Below, one piece after another: positions 23,078 to 34,079 of a stretch of DNA of 64,000 nucleotides. The translations under genes were made by a program, and so were the position numbers. Source of the DNA: Bipolaris cookei (taxonomy: Eukaryota; Ascomycota; Dothideomycetes; Pleosporales; Pleosporaceae); contig NRSV01000010.1 in the NCBI GenBank assembly GCA_002286855.1, forward strand, positions 372,001-436,000, in the 5' to 3' direction. The notes beneath the pieces were generated by a model that made no database searches, was not told the DNA's origin, and was given only the letters and a program-made list of their open reading frames with translations. The first letter of the stretch is position 1. Every line of letters starts with the position of its first letter.

Positions 23078-24739
23078 ATGTCTGTCGCGACGCTGTCTAA
23101 GTCGCTGCCCAAGCCGAAATACTCGGGTGAGGAGGAGGAACTGACCAACAGCACGCGTGTGCTGAGCTCCGAGCAGTACGAAGCGCACGTCGCACGAAAG
23201 CAGAATGGCCCACCCGCATACGGCAGCAGGCAAAGTTGGCGGCCCCGCGCGCCCGAGGATTTTGGCGATGGAGGTGCGTTTCCAGAGGTTCACGTCGCGC
23301 AATATCCACTAGACATGGGCAAGAAGGGCACACCATCCACATCCAATGCTCTCGTAAGGAGAGTCGACGGTGAGGGCAAGACCAAATACGATGAGATTGC
23401 GAGGCGCGGACACGGCGACTCAAGGATCGTACAGGCGAGTTTCAAAGACTTGATCCCGCTACGTCAACGGGCAGATGCCGGCGAACTGGACTTGTCGCGT
23501 CCGAGCCAGGAAGTGGTACAGGCAACAAAGGAGAAGACAGAACAGGCGCTCATGGCCCTGGTAGCAGGGCAGACTGCTGCACAGCGACCAAAGAACGTAC
23601 AGGGTCGGAAAGACGATGAGCCCACCTTTGTGCGATACACTCCGACCGCACAGATGGGCGAGGCTCAGGGAAAGACGCGCATCTTCAAGATTCAACAGCG
23701 ACAGATCGATCCTATGGAACCGCCAAAATTCAAGCACAAACGTATTCCTCGTGGACCGCCGTCTCCTCCGCCGCCCGTTCTACACTCTCCGCCACGAAAA
23801 CTGACCGCCGAAGATCAGGAGATGTGGAAGATTCCGCCTCCTATTAGTAACTGGAAGAACCCCAAGGGGTACACAGTACCGCTAGACAAGCGTTTGGCAG
23901 CTGATGGGCGGGGTCTCCAGGACATCACAATCAACGATAAGTTTGCGCAATTCGGTGAGGCTCTACAGGCTGCAGACAGGCACGCTCGAGAGGAAGTCAA
24001 GCAACGTGCCATCATGCAACAGCGCTTGGCAGAGAAAGAAAAGTTACAAAAGGAGGAGCACCTACGAAACTTAGCAAAACAGGCTCGAGAAGACCGTGCA
24101 AACGCCTCCCGAAGGCGATCCCAGAGCGACTCAGAAACAGACTCAGAGGAGGAAGAGGTGCGGAAGCGAATGGATGCGCGCAAAGAGCGTCGCGAGGATT
24201 TGCAGCGTGAACTCCGCCAGTCGCGCATGGGCAATGAGCGCAAGATTCAGATGCTTGCTCGCGAACAGAACCGTGATATCTCAGAGAAGGTTGCTCTTGG
24301 CCTGGCAAAGCCAACACAAAGTGGAGAGTCAATGTACGATGCTCGATTATTCAATCAGTCGAGTGGATTCAATGCTGGTTTCAACGAAGACAACCATTAC
24401 GACAAGCCTCTTTTCGCCGCTCAAGACGCAATAAGCAGCATCTACCGCCCGAGTGTACAACAAGACGACGGAGAGGATGACGGGCAGACGTACGACAGGC
24501 TCACAAAGACGAGCAAATTTGAAGTTCTGGGCAAGGCGAAGGAAGGCTTCAAGGGTGCCGATTTACAAGAAGCTCGAGATGGGCCAGTCCAGTTCGAGAA
24601 GGATACCGACGACCCTTTTAACATTAACCAGATGATTAGCGAGGTTCGGGGTGAGAAGAAGGGCGAAAAGCGATACGGCATCCAAGAGCCCGAGGGCAGG
24701 TCAACCAAGCGGGCTAGGGTGGATGATGACAGTGATTGA
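23078..24739 (+). CDS. PRP45: SNW/SKIP-domain spliceosome protein Prp45
   Basis: Intronless gene of 553 residues. The SKIP_SNW domain spans roughly residues 170-335. It contains the hallmark ISNWKNPKGYTVPLDKRLAA at about 256-275, after the proline strip RGPPSPPPPVLHSPPRKLT. Upstream, EIARRGHGDSRIVQASFKDL is also typical. A charged helical region follows (about 290-410, rich in Glu/Arg/Lys), and the C-terminus carries DPFNINQMISEV, found in SKIP orthologues. The protein is a component of the activated spliceosome associated with Prp19/NTC, and yeast Prp45 supports the second step through Prp22. The length matches SKIP (536 aa) better than yeast Prp45 (379 aa). It is transcribed divergently from the serine-rich gene. 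Confidence 0.96.
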   Translation: MSVATLSKSLPKPKYSGEEEELTNSTRVLSSEQYEAHVARKQNGPPAYGSRQSWRPRAPEDFGDGGAFPEVHVAQYPLDMGKKGTPSTSNALVRRVDGEGKTKYDEIARRGHGDSRIVQASFKDLIPLRQRADAGELDLSRPSQEVVQATKEKTEQALMALVAGQTAAQRPKNVQGRKDDEPTFVRYTPTAQMGEAQGKTRIFKIQQRQIDPMEPPKFKHKRIPRGPPSPPPPVLHSPPRKLTAEDQEMWKIPPPISNWKNPKGYTVPLDKRLAADGRGLQDITINDKFAQFGEALQAADRHAREEVKQRAIMQQRLAEKEKLQKEEHLRNLAKQAREDRANASRRRSQSDSETDSEEEEVRKRMDARKERREDLQRELRQSRMGNERKIQMLAREQNRDISEKVALGLAKPTQSGESMYDARLFNQSSGFNAGFNEDNHYDKPLFAAQDAISSIYRPSVQQDDGEDDGQTYDRLTKTSKFEVLGKAKEGFKGADLQEARDGPVQFEKDTDDPFNINQMISEVRGEKKGEKRYGIQEPEGRSTKRARVDDDSD

Positions 24740-25402
24740 GCAACCTAAGGTATTACCACAGGCGTTTGGATTTTTTTTGCGCAGTACAGATTGCTGTTGC
24801 AATCTTTCACGAGCATCGGAAGCGATCACAGAGGCCGAGTTGTCTGGTCTTTTTAATATTCAATATCTGAATGTGCACCGAACCTCCAAAATAGCGAAAA
24901 ATGGCCTTGGAAAAGTGCCGGGTAATATGTGAATGTCTAGTATTACCCTTGACGTCAATCAGCAGCCCCATTCCCTGGTTGATGAGCTGATGCTGACTAC
25001 CAATCTCGTATTGCACCTATTGTCATTCGCCAACTAACTGTACCTTTGGCATCGGATGGCGCACCTGGCTCGGATAGTTGCTATCCTTGGCGTCAACTCC
25101 TGTCGGTACTTTGCAAAGTATCACTCCACAACCCCGCCATCCAATATTGTCCCGTGCCGCGCTGTGGCGAGTACATATCTGTCGAGAACTTAGTAGCTAT
25201 CTGCATTTGTTTTGCGCCGGCGTGCATAAGAGTTGCCGATATGTTGCCGGTTGGCGGGTCTTGATCACGTTTCATTATTTCCTATCAGCTTACTTCGGAG
25301 TTTGTCTCGCCATGCAAAGCAATTGCAGCGCGTATTTGAAGACACCACACCTTCTGATTTTCACACACTAGCATTACGTACTATACAAACCATCAAGACA
25401 AG
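24740..25402. other. Promoter gap before the dioxygenase gene
   Basis: 3' flank of PRP45 and promoter of the dioxygenase gene. No gene seen. No obvious regulator gene adjoins the catabolic pair. Confidence 0.45.
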
Positions 25403-26403
25403 ATGAGTGAAAGAGATTCAGCAGTATCTGGTAGCAAGGAACACAAGTTCAACCCAAACTTTACGGCTGCAGTGATCAATGCGACAGGACCCAATGCTAC
25501 TCCTAGGATTAGACAGCTCGCGGCGGGGTTAATACGGCATCTGCACGATTTCGCGAGAGAGAATGAGCTCACGGTTGATGAGTGGATGGCAGGTGTACAG
25601 CTGGTACGTCTAGACGTCTTGTTAGGCTACGCATCTAGCCTGCACCCTATCTAACACATACTGAGGGTGGATAGATGAATGAAGCAGGTCGCATGTCCGA
25701 CTCTAAACGCAATGAAGGCCAGCTCCTTTGCGATGTTCTTGGCCTTGAGTCTCTTGTCGATGAGATAACGTATAAGCTCGCTTCCACAGCTGCAGATGAA
25801 CCTACTGCTACTGCCATATTGGGCCCCTTCTACCGAGAAAACGCACCGGAGCTACCCATGGGGTCCTGTATCGTGTCAAAGGAAATAAACAAACAAGGCG
25901 ACCGTACCTGGATGCATGGAACAGTCACCAACTTCAAAACCGGAGCGCCCATTGAAGGTGCAGTGGTAGACGTCTGGCACACGGCACCAAACGGCCTGTA
26001 TGAGCAGCAGGATCCCAATCAACCAGATATGAACCTTAGGGGAAGGTTTACAACTGGAAAGGATGGGACGTATAGCTTTTACTGTTTACGGCCTGTGCCA
26101 TATCCTATCCCTTTCGATGGTCCGGCTGGAAAGGTTCTACAGGCACTTGATAGGCACCCGATGCGACCGGCACATATACATTTCTTACTTACGGCGCCTG
26201 GCTACAAGCCTATTGTTACGCAAATTTTCGACCGCAAGAGCAAGTACCTTGACGATGATGCCGTCTTTGCAGTCAAGGATTCACTCATTGTAGACTTCAA
26301 GCCTTTCGAGGGTGATCCGAAAGCAGATTTTGAGCTACCATATGACTTTAAGATGGCGAGCTTCAAGGATGCGGAGAAGCACTCAGTTGCGGGGATGACA
26401 TAG
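25403..26403 (+). CDS. Intradiol ring-cleavage dioxygenase (catechol/hydroxyquinol 1,2-dioxygenase type)
   Basis: Two exons: 25403-25603 and 25675-26403 with a 71-nt phase-0 intron, giving 309 residues. The helical N-terminal dimerisation domain ends near residue 100 (SKRNEGQLLCDVLG). The beta-sandwich catalytic domain follows. The four non-haem Fe(III) ligands of the family are all visible: Tyr176 (NGLYEQQ), Tyr210 (VPYPIPFDGP), His234 and His236 (RPAHIHF). The enzyme opens an aromatic ring between two adjacent hydroxyls, giving a cis,cis-muconate or maleylacetate-type product. The DGPAGKVLQALDRHPMRPAH stretch looks closer to fungal hydroxyquinol dioxygenases than to classic catechol enzymes, but substrate cannot be fixed by eye. 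There is no signal peptide, so it is cytosolic. It lies 534 bases upstream of a decarboxylase gene on the same strand. Confidence 0.92.
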
Positions 26404-26937
26404 GAAAGTGTCTAAGTATAATAAAAAAAATATGCTCTTTTCTGTAACATTCAAGCATATCTTCAATGATGCTCTTTGGTGTGACAGTTGAGACAATCAA
26501 CGTTTTCCCGTACTCCGAGCGTGCTTGTGTTCCGAACCCAGCTGATGCATTCCGATATAAAGCCGCTCCCCGCACTACGTACACTATCAACTAACCGTTT
26601 CCAACCGACCCGCGGTTGTCAATCAATACGCCCTACGCGCCCTAGCTTGAAACTACCTGGCCTTTGTTGTTATTGTGTATTTATTTCTAGTTGTGTATTT
26701 TTCTTGTCGTCATCCAAGACATCGCTTACATACATTGTCACACCCAAGTCTTTGCGGAGTCAAGGTTACAGTACGTTTGCTAGGGTTACCGGCTACGTAT
26801 CACGCCCTACAACACTCTTAGTCCAACCTACTAACAACCTCCAAGACAACCATCCAAAGACAACCATCCAAAGACAACAGAAAAATTGCCAACTTTGTAA
26901 CAACATTAGAGCAGAGTAATAGCTGAGCGTACCCATC
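26404..26937. other. Spacer and promoter between dioxygenase and decarboxylase
   Basis: 534 bases with no gene. A short direct repeat (ACAACCATCCAAAG twice, near 26846-26875) lies in the likely leader of the decarboxylase mRNA. Confidence 0.5.
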
Positions 26938-28876
26938 ATGGCGGAAAACAAAATTCCCCTTGGGCGTTACATGTGGGAACGTATCCATCAAATCGGTGTT
27001 GACACAATCTTCGGTGTACCAGGCGACTTCAACCTTCAATTTCTCGACCAAATTTTCCACGTCGATGGCCTGAAGTGGACTGGCAACCAAAATGAGCTGA
27101 ATGCATCTTATGCCGCAGACGGCTATGCCCGCATCAAGAACGTTCCCGGCTGTTTCGTCACCACTCATGGTGTTGGTGAATTGAGCGCACTGAATGGTAT
27201 TGCGGGCAGCATGTCTGAGAACGTAAAGGTCATACATGTCGTTGGGCAAACTACACGTGCGATGCAGAAGAATCATATGATGATTCATCATAGCATTGGC
27301 TCGAAGCCAAATCACCAAGTATACAACAAGGCCAGTGAGGGGTTACGATTTGCCGCTGCAGAGCTCTGGGACATTGAAAATGCACCAAGCGAGATTGATC
27401 GCGTACTCCGAGAGTGTGTGATCAAGAGCGGGCCAGTGTACATTTTCTTGCCGTTAGATCTGAGTGCCGAGTTGGTAGACAAAAGTTTACTGGACAAGAA
27501 AATCGACCTGACCCCACAAATCGATGAGAAGGCACAGGAAAAGGCAATCAATGCCATCACCAGTGCGATTGCTGAGGCCAAACAACCGACCATCGTAGTA
27601 GATGCGCTTGTGCACCGGTTCGGTGCCATTAAAGAAGCCCAACAGGTAGTCAAGAAGCTCAATGTTCCATTCTTCTCGACAAACATGGGCAAAGGCATTG
27701 TTGACGAGACCGAAGAGACGTTTGTTGGCGTATGGAATGGCGAGATTAGTACTCCAGGTGTCAAGGAAATTGCAAAAGCAGCTGATTTGGTCATAACGCT
27801 GGGATATGTTCCATGTGACACCAACACGGCTGGTTTCTCGAGACAGTTGGACGAAGGGAAAGTGATCCACATTAATCCGTTCGATGTTGTTGTAAGTCCC
27901 TCCACTTCTCAATCTCTGCTCTTGCATTTACAGTGTTTTGGTACTAACAATGAAAAATTCAGGCCAAGGGCACATTTTATCCATCCACCTCTATACGACC
28001 GCTCCTCGCCGCTCTATCTGCTTCTCTCCCCTCACCGGCCCAACACTCAATAGCCAAGCCACAGCTTCCCCCTCCGCGCATTCCTCTGGATGCAGACGCC
28101 AAGCACCTGACGCAATCCTGGCTCTGGCCCACGATACAAGCCTTCATCAAGTCCGGCGACGTCGTCATCAGCGAAACAGGTACCTCGAACCCCGGAATCG
28201 GCGACATCACCTTCCCTAAAGACATTACCCTCATAACGCAAATCTATTACGGCAGCATCGGTTTTGCGACTGCAGCCACGCTGGGCGCCGATTTGGCAAG
28301 GCGCGAGCTAGAGGCGGCGAACAAGCGCAACAAGGGAAGGACGATACTGGTTACTGGCGACGGATCCATGGCATTGACAATCCAGGAGGTTGGCACCATG
28401 ATCAAGGCAAAGTGCAAGGCTGTAATATTTGTCATCAACAACGAGGGATATACCATTGAGCGGTTGATTTGGGGTGCTCGACAGCGTAAGTATCCTTATT
28501 TTCTATCATACCCCCTCGTCTCGCTTTTTTCACTCATAAATTCTTACAATTTTTAGCGTACAACGATATCGTCCCTCACAACTACTCTCACCTCCTCCCC
28601 CTATACCACCACCCAGGCCCGGCCTCGTCATTCCACCGCGCGGCAACAAAGGAGGAACTTACCGCTATCCTGGCAAAACCTCAGGTGCAGCAGCCCGAGA
28701 ACGTGCAGCTTGTAGAGCTGGTTCTGAACAAGCTGGATACGAGCTGGAAGCTCGGCACAACGCTGGCGTGGAGGAGCGAGGAACACAAGGAGTATCTGAC
28801 GAGAGAAGGTTTCGTAGACACATATGGCGGATGGAGTCTTGAAGAAAAAGCTGGTGGGAGCGTAAAGTGGAGCTAG
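26938..28876 (+). CDS. Pyruvate decarboxylase-family thiamine diphosphate enzyme
   Basis: Three exons: 26938-27891, 27963-28485 and 28557-28876, with two 71-nt introns (phases 0 and 1), giving 598 residues. Residues known to be essential in pyruvate decarboxylase are present: Asp30 (GVPGDFNL), Glu53 (NQNELNASYAADGYAR), the His117-His118 pair (MMIHHSIG), the ThDP/Mg motif from GDG at 450-452 to NNEG at 477-480, and catalytic Glu479. Pyruvate decarboxylase makes acetaldehyde and CO2. Relatives act on phenylpyruvate or indolepyruvate. The middle insert around residue 340 is proline-rich and longer than in yeast Pdc1 (563 aa). Whether this is the main fermentative enzyme or a side-pathway paralogue is unclear. 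Its position after a ring-cleavage dioxygenase could hint at aromatic keto-acid use, but that is only inference. The convergent neighbour ends 108 bases away. Confidence 0.93.
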
Positions 28877-28984
28877 ACATCTCCTTTTCTCCCTCTTCTT
28901 TATTTGTTCTCGTACTTTTTATATCACCCGAAAGATATGTCATACTCATAGGTATCTATTCCACATATATATGCTATGAAAAAT

Positions 28985-29411
28985 CTACGCAAATACCGCA
29001 AGCAAACAAAACCACACCACACAAAGCTCATACAGCACCAGCGGTGTCTTATCCCACATCACCATGATGGCAGCAAACCCGCATCTCAGCGGTATCGTAG
29101 ATGCCATCATACGCCGATTACCCTGTAGCGTGAAAACGAGTTGGTACCATCCCACCGCTATAGTACCGAGGCCTTTTCACACAGTTGGTGTTAGCAGGTA
29201 GCATTTAGGAAAGGGATGTGAGATGTTATGTAGTATGAAGAAAAGAAAAGAAGATGAATTTACCGATTGATTGCAATGCCCGATCCGAAGCTTCTACACC
29301 GGTGATGGCGGCGTATTCGGCGGTATTGCCGAAGCTGTATGCGCCGAGGGCCATGTTGACGAGGGAGTGCAGGACTAGGAGGAGGCGAGCCATGCGGGAG
29401 AAGGGTGACAT
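28985..29411 (-). CDS. Small multi-pass membrane protein of unknown function
   Basis: Two exons: 29264-29411 and 28985-29172, with a 91-nt intron splitting a Gly codon, giving 111 residues. The spliced frame reads through as ALQSIG-LGTIAVGWYQLVF, which supports the junction. There are three or four hydrophobic segments: ARLLLVLHSLVNMALGAYSF, LGTIAVGWYQLVFTL, CGFAAIMVMW and LVLYELCVVWFCLLAVFA. A short basic loop (QGNRRMM) sits between the second and third. This layout resembles fungal small membrane proteins of DUF4267 type, but I am not certain of the family. An alternative start, MARLLL, lies six codons in. The gene is convergent with the decarboxylase gene and has only 108 bases between stops. 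Confidence 0.68.
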
Positions 29412-29987
29412 TTTTTGCTTTCTTGTTTTGGGTTGGAATTGAATGAGCTGAGACGATAGGTTGATGTTGGGATGTACCAGTTAGTTGGTAAGAACTGTAG
29501 CGTGGGGATTGAGTGTAGATGGAATAGTTAATGCTGGGATGTTTGAGAATGGATGGATGCCTTTGTTTAGATAAGCGACTGGGATTTTTTCCTGTTGCAA
29601 AGCTTTTTACTTGGGTTGGCGCTAGCGAGCTAGATATGCTGGCAAGCTGCCGATTCGAGATTGGCAATTCTAACATCATTGGTGTGGGAGTCTTGAATGC
29701 GTCCCTCGTTTGATTTCCATCACAGAGGAATACAAGGTAGATAGTGAATACAGAGACATGGTACACACAAGAGTGTCATCAATGATATTTGATCCATGAA
29801 TTAAAGGCATAGTTCATTATACAAACAAGAACGCCCCCATGAATGCTGTATAATGCTATGTTCAACAGGTCGGCTAGAAAAAAGACTGGCGTAAAAAAAA
29901 GCCGAAAAAAACGCTGAAGAATGCTCAAGCTTCACCCGCCGATAATGTGAATCAGTAGTTATACAAAAATTGAAGAAGATATAGTGA
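29412..29987. other. Intergenic gap
   Basis: Promoter of the small membrane protein gene on the left and 3' flank of the CDT1-like gene on the right. No gene seen. Confidence 0.45.
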
Positions 29988-31112
29988 TTATGCGCCCAGC
30001 GCTATAAGCCTGCTCTTGATATCTGTTGGTCTCATCGTCTGGTTGATGACCACGCTAGACATGGCTCCCATGCTGACAAGGTAGACATATCCTGGTGCAA
30101 CCTCATTCGCCAACACTTCAACACACTTCATTGCCTCGTCTTTTGAGATGGGAGTTCGGATGGAGCCTTGGAGGGCCTGTAGAAGAGCGGTAGTAGAGAA
30201 AGAAACACGGGATCCAGGTTTGCTGGCACAAAGGAGGGAGAGAACGCCAAGAACTTCTGGGGTACGTTGGAGTGCTGCTCTTCGTTGTAGCTCAGCAGAG
30301 CTAGGAGCAGCAGGTCCAGCTTTTGCGGCTTCTTGTTTGGCGAGGATGCGGTCGAGAAGATTGGTTTTGCGAATGGCAGCGAATTCGGTGATCTTGGGTT
30401 GTGCAGGTTGAGTCTGTTGGGTTTGGCATGTAGCAGACTCGTTTTCTTTTCCTGTCGCTGGTCTCGTCTTCTTTTGCGCACGTCCTTGCTGAACACTTTC
30501 CTTAAACTCCCTCAATCTCTTACGTCCTTTCTCTTGTGATGGTGCAAGCGCGATAAGCGATTCGCATGTAGTGATCTCGGCAAGAGGAAGTTGGCCGAGG
30601 AACTTTGAGATGGAAGCGTCATCGAGGAAAGTCTCCATAGTTGCTTGCTTGACGTCGGTCTTCTTTGGGCGTCCCCGTCCGCGTTTGGGTACAGCAATAG
30701 GTCGAGTCGACATCTTCTGCGATGCACACCATTGCGACCACAATGTGTCTAGGCCCTCCTTGAACATTTCTTGCAGGCCTTGTTCGTTCATGTGCGTCAT
30801 TCCGTTCATCATTGGACTGCTCTCCTTGATCTCGATGCAAATCTTGCCGCGGCCATAGTCGGATAGGTAGTAGGGGTTGTTGGCACCAGAAGGGCCGTGG
30901 TCGAGGATGCCGATGAGCAGTCGGACGTCATCGTAAGTGACCTTGCGCTGGCGCCATACCAGAGTCGTAGATGCAGTCAAGGCCTGGAGATCGGCGGGTG
31001 TAGAGATGCCGTTGTGCGCGTAGTGCAGCGAGAGGGCAGTCAGAAAGGACGAGTGGAGTGCGAGAAGGTTGACGAGCTCGGCCGGCAGCTGGCCAGGAGC
31101 AATGGGCGACAT
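29988..31112 (-). CDS. CDT1: DNA replication licensing factor Cdt1-like protein
   Basis: Intronless gene of 374 residues. The C-terminal third matches the Cdt1 C-terminal winged-helix domain that binds MCM: RKTNLLDRILAKQ, then RTPEVLGVLSLLCAS, then SKDEAMKCVEVLANEVAPGY, then VVINQTMRPTDIKSRL. The N-terminal half corresponds to the geminin-binding-like fold (LPAELVNLLALHSSFLTAL and VTYDDVRLLIGILD). Between them is an AT-hook (KRGRGRPKKT, about residues 143-152), and the linker is Gln-rich and basic. Cdt1 loads the MCM2-7 helicase at origins in G1. The length is similar to S. pombe Cdt1 (444 aa). The symbol rests on domain similarity. Next to it on the same strand is the calcofluor-hypersensitivity family gene. 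Confidence 0.85.
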   Translation of the reverse strand: MSPIAPGQLPAELVNLLALHSSFLTALSLHYAHNGISTPADLQALTASTTLVWRQRKVTYDDVRLLIGILDHGPSGANNPYYLSDYGRGKICIEIKESSPMMNGMTHMNEQGLQEMFKEGLDTLWSQWCASQKMSTRPIAVPKRGRGRPKKTDVKQATMETFLDDASISKFLGQLPLAEITTCESLIALAPSQEKGRKRLREFKESVQQGRAQKKTRPATGKENESATCQTQQTQPAQPKITEFAAIRKTNLLDRILAKQEAAKAGPAAPSSAELQRRAALQRTPEVLGVLSLLCASKPGSRVSFSTTALLQALQGSIRTPISKDEAMKCVEVLANEVAPGYVYLVSMGAMSSVVINQTMRPTDIKSRLIALGA

Positions 31113-31692
31113 TTTCGAAGATGGAGGTGAGAATGGTACGGCAATAAGATACGTGGATCAATGTCGATAAGAAATATGCCGTGCGGGCGTCGCTTTGTGG
31201 TGCAAAGGAGATGGATGCAGTATATGAGCAGAGGGGGCATGTAAAACAGGAAAGGGAAAGGAAGGAAGGAGAGACACGCTCGACGCGCTGCGCGTTCGCG
31301 TTGCGTAACCAAGGCCCCACCCATTTGAAACCCAAATGAGCAATTGCCCCACCCCATGGCAGCGCGTCCACCATTCATTCTTCTCCACACACGTCTAGAC
31401 AATGACGCACCGAGTTAGACGATGTTCTCTGCTATCGAATGGTATCTTGTTCTTCTTCTTCATCCCGCACTTGCGCGCAAAACGCTATGCAGCAGGTCTT
31501 TTGTACATACACGCGAACCACTACACAACAGGAGAACCAACAGTGGTATATGTATGAATATTACATTATGCTACCGAGATGAGAGAACTGACGCCTGTGT
31601 ACTCCAATGCTCATGCAAAGTGCCAGAAGGATACTTCTGCTCTCTTCTGGTCTTACCATCACCACACCAACAACACGCTGATGGCTTGTGCT
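31113..31692. other. Promoter of the CDT1-like gene
   Basis: 580 bases between two minus-strand genes. There is a purine-rich run near 31247-31275 on the plus strand. No gene found. Confidence 0.45.
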
Positions 31693-32245
31693 TTACTTGC
31701 TACCACCAAACCAGCCGCCGAACCAGCCCGTTGCCTTTGCCGTCTTGTCCTCGACGACGGCATCAAACTTGTTCGCCGCTGCGTTGACCTGCTTGCCGGC
31801 TTGGTGTAGCTCTTGTTCAGCAAGCGCCTTTGCATGCTCGTACTGCTTTTTCGCATCGGCGCTGTAAGCATCGAACTTCTTCTCCAGTCTGTTCGCCTCC
31901 GCCTTGGCTTGGTCGGCCTGGTCAAAGTTAGGCCATGTTGCAAACAGAACAAGACTATTTCAAACTTACGTATTGCTGTGCGGTGGCGCGTACTGCCTCA
32001 TAGCCCTCCTCGGCCGCCTTCTTCGCTTCCTTGTCCTGACCAGGATAGTCGCCTCTCAGTCTGCGCGCAGCAGTCGCCGCATCGTCTATGTAACAGTCAG
32101 TTTGCACTCTGTCCAAAGCGACGCTCAATGACGTACGTTCTGCTTTCTTCTCGGCAAGCTTCGGGTCACCTCCAGCGCTGTAGAGGTAGTAGGTCACTCC
32201 ACCGAGAGCAGTAAGACCACCGTAGGTTACGAATCTGCGAGACAT
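31693..32245 (-). CDS. Calcofluor-white-hypersensitive-family small protein
   Basis: Three exons: 32137-32245, 31970-32085 and 31693-31917, giving 149 residues. The N-terminus MSRRFVTYGGLTALGGVTYY is a short hydrophobic segment, possibly a mitochondrial or membrane anchor, followed by LYSAGGDPKLAEKKAE. The rest is a long charged helix rich in Ala, Lys, Glu and Gln (AADQAKAEANRLEKKFDAYS and QVNAAANKF), similar in flavour to LEA-type helices, and it ends in GWFGGWFGGSK. Aspergillus proteins of this pattern are annotated as calcofluor white hypersensitive proteins. The molecular role is not defined. Intron 1 (51 nt) is a multiple of three without a stop, so a retained-intron isoform could be translated. 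It is divergent from the dysferlin-domain gene. Confidence 0.75.
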
Positions 32246-32837
32246 GTTGACTGAGATGATTGCTTTTTCCGGGAAAATGTTTTTTAAATTTGAAGAGGAA
32301 TTAGATTGTGTAAATTTGCAAATCAAAAAAATGAAGAATCAGCGCTGTTAAGAAAGAGGGGAAGACTTTCAAGGCAGCGCAGCTGGTGTGACGTAATTCC
32401 TGCGCAGTTGGATGATCCAACTACGCGTGCGAACTAGATCGCCAAACTAGTGAACTCCTCGAAAAGCATCATGGCTGCTGGGAACCACACGCCATTCACG
32501 CTGCAGTTTTGCTTCTGCCAATGTACTGCCGTTTTTCCGTAGCTTTAGTGTGACTTGCAATTTAGTTACGCGGTGTTTGGCATCCCTCGGGCGTGCGTGC
32601 ATCGTCCTGGCCACAAACCCCCTATACACCACCCTTAGCACACTTCGCAGCAACGTGTTCGCGACCCCGAGCGATACACTACGAATCGATCCTCGTTTCA
32701 TTGTACGAAAGCATCAAAACTCTCCGGAGCTCCAGACGCAGAGTGGCGCGCCTGTCTGACCACATCGACCTCATGTCTCGACGATAGCAACGGCGTCCGC
32801 CTTCGACCTCCTTCCTACACATACCTAGCTCAACAGC
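32246..32837. other. Divergent promoter region
   Basis: 592 bases between the start codons of two divergent genes. No other gene is seen. Confidence 0.5.
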
Positions 32838-33921
32838 ATGGCTGACCAGCCAATAAGCCTCGTCGACCACACAAATGGCGACAATACGCCTTCAACGACC
32901 GTCACACAATCCGAGCAGCAGCTCATAAATCCCAGCTCCCACATCGACATCCTCTACGAAAACCAGCGCGGTTGGTTCGTGTTCGGCATACCACTCTTCT
33001 CCTCCAAGGCGCTGTGGAACCTAAAAATCGACCCTGCGCCCTGGCAAGACGCCAAATTCAAGCCCTCGGCTGTCAACATCACAAACGCACAGGTGCCTGA
33101 CCCGAGCTGGGTATGGGATTGGAAAACTTGGTATGTCGATATGAGCCTAGACGTCGATGAGGAAGGTTGGCAATACAATTTCCTATTCAAGGGTTCAGCG
33201 TGGCATGGCAACCATCCGTGGTTTCATAGTTTTGTCCGCCGGCGGCGCTGGTTGCGAAGACGTGTCAAGCAGAGACTACCACCCAAGACCAGAGCAAACG
33301 CGAAGGAACGCATGTTTGGTGAGGCATTCAGTATCGGTACAACCTTGGCTAGATCTACGACGTTTGGCACTGGTAGCGGTTTGTTGGACAGCTCTCAGAC
33401 CAGTTTGGACGAAGAGATCAGAGACATTGCCACATTGATGAGAAAGCTGAAGGCCGCTGCAATCGACCGCGAGAAGATTGTTTACATACACAAGTTCATC
33501 AACGATGGGGGTGAGGAACTACACTACCTTGCAGAACAGGTACACACTCCCCATGTGCGTTTCTCTAATTCGATCCCGCTAACACATGCAGATTCCTGCA
33601 ATCATGTCCATGCTCATTTTCCAAAATTCACGCCGCCAACTTCTCTCGACGCTAATGGACCGTTTCAATGCTGCAAAAGAACACCGCGAACAGCACGAAA
33701 AAGACAGAAAGCCTGAAGGTGAAGCCGAGGAACGCCGAATCAACAACCTGCTCAAAGCCGTCGAGGCAGCGGACAACGAGTGCAAGAAATTGGAATATTG
33801 GAGTGATATCAAGAATCTGACAGAGGAGGGCAAAGCGGGTAATGCAACAGATCCAGGCATGGGCTGGGATGAGAAATGGCAGGGTCTTGACGTTAGCGGG
33901 GCCAGTTATCCTGAGAAATGA
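32838..33921 (+). CDS. Dysferlin-domain protein (Spo73/Pex30-like DysF)
   Basis: Two exons: 32838-33539 and 33592-33921 with a 52-nt phase-0 intron, giving 343 residues. The DysFN half is seen in ILYENQRGWFVFGIPLFSSK with ALWNLKIDPAPW. The DysFC half is seen in VWDWKTWYVDMSLDVDEEGW and the terminal SFVRRRRWLRRR signature. Behind the domain is a helical region with charged heptad-like segments (EEIRDIATLMRKLKAAAID; LMDRFNAAKEHREQHEKDRK). There are no transmembrane segments, so it resembles yeast Spo73 and fission-yeast Mug65-type proteins more than the membrane-bound Pex30 family. Spo73 works at the prospore membrane, and DysF domains of Pex30-type proteins are reported to bind phosphatidic acid at ER contact sites. 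The exact role here is unknown. Confidence 0.85.
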
Positions 33922-34079
33922 AAAATTACGAGCATGGATTGGAGTTCACCGGAGTTGATGTATTCGCGGGGCGCTGGCGGAGTTAACATTCGGCGTTGGT
34001 CGGAGCATTGGCAACATTGGTAGCGTAGCAACAGCTTGAGCAGACGCAGATTGTTGTGGTAAGTATGAATATTATTACA

